64,000 nucleotides of DNA from CATOSD01 sp965226695. GTDB lineage: Bacteria; Chloroflexota; Dehalococcoidia; Lucifugimonadales; CATOSD01. The notes beneath the pieces are model-generated. The model saw only the letters and a list, made by a program, of their open reading frames with translations, made no database searches and was not told the DNA's origin. Location: the NCBI GenBank assembly GCA_965226695.1, contig OZ245405.1, positions 1,178,001-1,242,000 of the forward strand. The letters run 5' to 3'. Below, in pieces: positions 62,305 to 64,000 of this stretch (position 1 is its first letter; every line of letters starts with the position of its first letter). Made by a program: the position numbers and the translations under genes.

Positions 62305-62768
62305 ACTGGGCGGTGCTGCTGCCGCTGGCGCTCCTGCTGTTCGCGATGTGCGACAGGGCGCAGGAGGTTGTCAGCCTACCCGTCGTCGAGGTGGGCGGCG
62401 CCGCGTTTATGGTAGAGATCGCCGCCAGCCCGGACGAGCGGTCGCGTGGACTGTCGGGCCGTGACAGGCTGCCCGAGGGCAGCGGAATGCTGTTCGTGTA
62501 CAACGAGCCTGCGGTCCCGGGCTTTTGGATGCGGGGAATGCGCTTTGCGCTGGACTTTGTCTGGATCGGCGCCGACTGCGAAGTGGCGGACCTTACGCCG
62601 GATGTGCCGGCGCTAGGGCCGGCAACTCCCGTCGGAGAGCTTCCCGTCTACCGGCCGTCGACGCCAGTCATCTTCAACCTGGAGGTCAACGCTGGATCGG
62701 CGGCCCGCCACGACATCGGCGTGGGCGACGCCGTGCGATTCCACAATATACCCGGTGGCGCGTGCTAA
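62301..62768 (+). CDS. DUF192 family exported protein
   Basis: Protein of 155 residues. A hydrophobic N-terminus (WAVLLPLALLLFAMCDRA) is a signal sequence with an imperfect lipobox (FAMC). FMVEIAASPDERSRGLSGRDRLPEGSGMLFVYNEPAVPGFWMRGMRFALDFVWIGADCEV is the DUF192 core (RxxGLmxR...MLF.....FWMkN). Function of the family is unsettled; in some lineages it is found with phosphotransfer or capsule genes. ATGA coupling to mutS2. Confidence 0.9.
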   Translation: MNWAVLLPLALLLFAMCDRAQEVVSLPVVEVGGAAFMVEIAASPDERSRGLSGRDRLPEGSGMLFVYNEPAVPGFWMRGMRFALDFVWIGADCEVADLTPDVPALGPATPVGELPVYRPSTPVIFNLEVNAGSAARHDIGVGDAVRFHNIPGGAC

Positions 62769-62805
62769 CCCGTTCGCGGACCGCTGGATTGGAGGCCCCA
62801 CGCGA

Positions 62806-63750
62806 ATGCGAATAGTCTTCATGGGTACGCCGGACTTCGCGACGCCGGTGCTCCACGCGCTTGTGGACGCCGGGCACGACGTTGCCGCCGTCTACACCCG
62901 CCCCGACAGGAGGGCGGGACGCGGCAAACGCCTCACCGCGCCACCTGTGAAAGGGGCCGCGCTCGAACTGGGGCTGAACGTGCGGCAGCCGGCGTCGCTT
63001 CGCCGCGACGAGGATGCGCAGCGCGAGATAAGGCAGCTTGCCCCGGACGCAATCGTGGTGGCGGCCTACGGCCTGTTTCTGCCGTCCGATACGCTTCGCG
63101 CGCCCTCTTTGGGCTGCGCCAACATTCACCCGTCGCTGCTGCCGTGCTACCGCGGCCCGTCGCCGGTTGTGTCGGCGCTGCTCGATGGTGGCGAGTCGAC
63201 GGGGGTCACGTTGATGGTGCCTGACGAGGGCATGGATACCGGGCCTATCCTGGCCGCGCGCGAGACGGCCATATCCGAGAGAGAAAACGCCCCGGCGCTG
63301 ACGGCGCGGCTGTTCGAATTGGGGGCCGCCCTGCTGGTTGAGACGCTGCCTGCCTGGGAGCGCGGCGAGGTGTTGCCATGGGCGCAGGACGACGCCCAGG
63401 CCAGTGTCACGAGCCTCGTCCGCAGGGAGCACGGCGAGATAGACTGGCGGCGTTCCGCCCGCCAAGTCGAGCGGATGACGCGGGCCTACCAGCCTTGGCC
63501 CGGCGCGTTCACGACGTGGCGCGGGTCCGTGCTCAAGGTGGTAGACGCGCGTGTGCGAGAATCGGGAACGGTCGACGACGCGCAACCGCCGGGGCGCGTC
63601 GTCGCGCTGTCCGACGGCGGCGTCGGCGTGCAGACCGGCGACGGCGTTCTGGAGCTGTCGCGCGTCCAGATAGCGGGACGCGTCGCGTCGGGCGCGCGGG
63701 ACTTCGCCCGCGGCTACAGGGACTTTGTGGGGTCGCGGCTCGGCGGGTAG
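62806..63750 (+). CDS. fmt: Methionyl-tRNA formyltransferase
   Basis: Protein of 314 residues that formylates the initiator Met-tRNA. MRIVFMGTPDFATPVLHALVDAGHDVAAVYTRPDRRAGRGK is the N-terminal formyl-folate domain. CANIHPSLLPCYRGPSPV carries the catalytic Asn-His pair, and TLMVPDEGMDTGPIL the catalytic Asp. The C-terminal domain (VLKVVDARV...GVQTGDGVLELSRVQIAG) is the OB-like tRNA-binding part. The ATG at 62806 follows GGAGG. It is a functional partner of the tRNA-fMet gene at 20.8 kb, though not linked to it. Confidence 0.96.
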   Translation: MRIVFMGTPDFATPVLHALVDAGHDVAAVYTRPDRRAGRGKRLTAPPVKGAALELGLNVRQPASLRRDEDAQREIRQLAPDAIVVAAYGLFLPSDTLRAPSLGCANIHPSLLPCYRGPSPVVSALLDGGESTGVTLMVPDEGMDTGPILAARETAISERENAPALTARLFELGAALLVETLPAWERGEVLPWAQDDAQASVTSLVRREHGEIDWRRSARQVERMTRAYQPWPGAFTTWRGSVLKVVDARVRESGTVDDAQPPGRVVALSDGGVGVQTGDGVLELSRVQIAGRVASGARDFARGYRDFVGSRLGG

Positions 63751-63767
63751 GGGCGAGGCCTGAACGA

Positions 63768-63806
63768 CACCCCCATCCTAACCTTCCCCCATCGAGGGGT
63801 AAGGGA
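63768..63806. repeat. Main dispersed repeat, short form
   Basis: CACCCCCATCCTAACC, then CTTCCCCCATCGAGGGGTAAG and GGA. One mismatch (T for G) in the right arm. It lies between fmt and the convergent amidase gene. Confidence 0.85.
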
Positions 63807-63810
63807 TATA

Positions 63811-64000
63811 TTACAGCGGTGGGCGCTGCCAGCCACCGAGCGCGGACTCCAGTACGGCCGCCAGTGCCAGGGCCACGTCTTCGCGCCAGGGTCGGGCGAC
63901 CACCTGGACGCCGATGGGCAGGCCCTCAGGCGACGTGCCGCCTCGCACCACCGCGCCGGGCCAGCCGGTGACGTTGTACGCGCCGGTGTAGGCGAAGCCC
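63811..64000 (-). CDS. Amidase, C-terminal end (partial, runs off the window)
   Basis: The minus-strand frame ends GFAYTGAYNVTGWPGAVVRG, GTSPEGLPIGVQVVARPWRE, then DVALALAAVLESALGGWQRPPL and TAA. This is the C-terminal amidase-signature block (NxxGxPxxxxPxGxxxxGLPxGxQxxGxxxxE). It is a third amidase gene, of a different subgroup from the two complete ones. The catalytic part is outside the window. Confidence 0.9.
   Translation of the reverse strand, partial: GFAYTGAYNVTGWPGAVVRGGTSPEGLPIGVQVVARPWREDVALALAAVLESALGGWQRPPL

Overview
The window is G+C-rich bacterial chromosome. The mix of genes points to a Chloroflexota bacterium of the Dehalococcoidia/SAR202 kind: several class III CoA-transferases (CaiB/BaiF), a LivKHMGF branched-chain amino acid importer, amidases, M19 dipeptidases, a D-aminoacylase, a hydantoinase, DUF1028, a probable F420/FMN split-barrel oxidoreductase, and unlinked rRNA genes. 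This placement is inferred from gene content; no 16S rRNA gene is present to test it.

Layout. 1-3.9 kb holds a fragment of a DNA methyltransferase abutting a broken CaiB gene, an intact CaiB gene and an epimerase split by a stop codon. 4.0-9.4 kb (minus) is a complete Liv-type ABC importer, followed by tRNA-Asn. 9.6-10.7 kb is non-coding, repeat-rich DNA. 10.7-18.9 kb holds an amidase facing a minus-strand block (rpiB, phzF-like, S9 peptidase, split-barrel oxidoreductase, two CaiB). 19.0-20.4 kb is less G+C-rich accessory DNA: an orphan promoter/operator, HicAB and a decayed TPP enzyme. 20.7-24.25 kb is a minus-strand transcription unit: strong promoter, 8-codon leader ORF, terminator-like hairpin, 23S rRNA, initiator tRNA-Met, terminator; neither 16S nor 5S is adjacent. 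24.4-27.2 kb carries gltX, a yqeY-like gene and purQ. 27.2-28.4 kb has a RelA/SpoT-domain gene facing a small basic ORF. 28.5-34.4 kb carries a TPP enzyme, DUF1028, a monooxygenase-fold protein, a frameshifted BNR protein and mutL. 34.4-40.1 kb is a second accessory stretch: HAD protein, alpha/beta hydrolase, Uma2, duplicated gene debris and a one-gene DUF262/DUF1524 restriction-type protein. 40.2-56.4 kb is a catabolic region rich in amide-bond hydrolases, interrupted by a DUF104/RelE toxin-antitoxin pair. 56.4-63.8 kb carries a glycosyltransferase, lysC, thrB, mutS2, a DUF192 gene and fmt; the window ends inside another amidase.

Two themes stand out. First, uptake (Liv) plus amidases, dipeptidases, D-aminoacylase, hydantoinase, agmatinase-like and Ntn-hydrolase enzymes suggest scavenging of peptides, amides and D-amino acid derivatives, with CaiB enzymes activating acids as CoA esters. 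Second, the intergenic spaces hold several families of short palindromic repeats, and six genes carry a single inactivating lesion or are truncated. These are either genuine ongoing decay or assembly/sequencing error; the sequence alone cannot separate the two.
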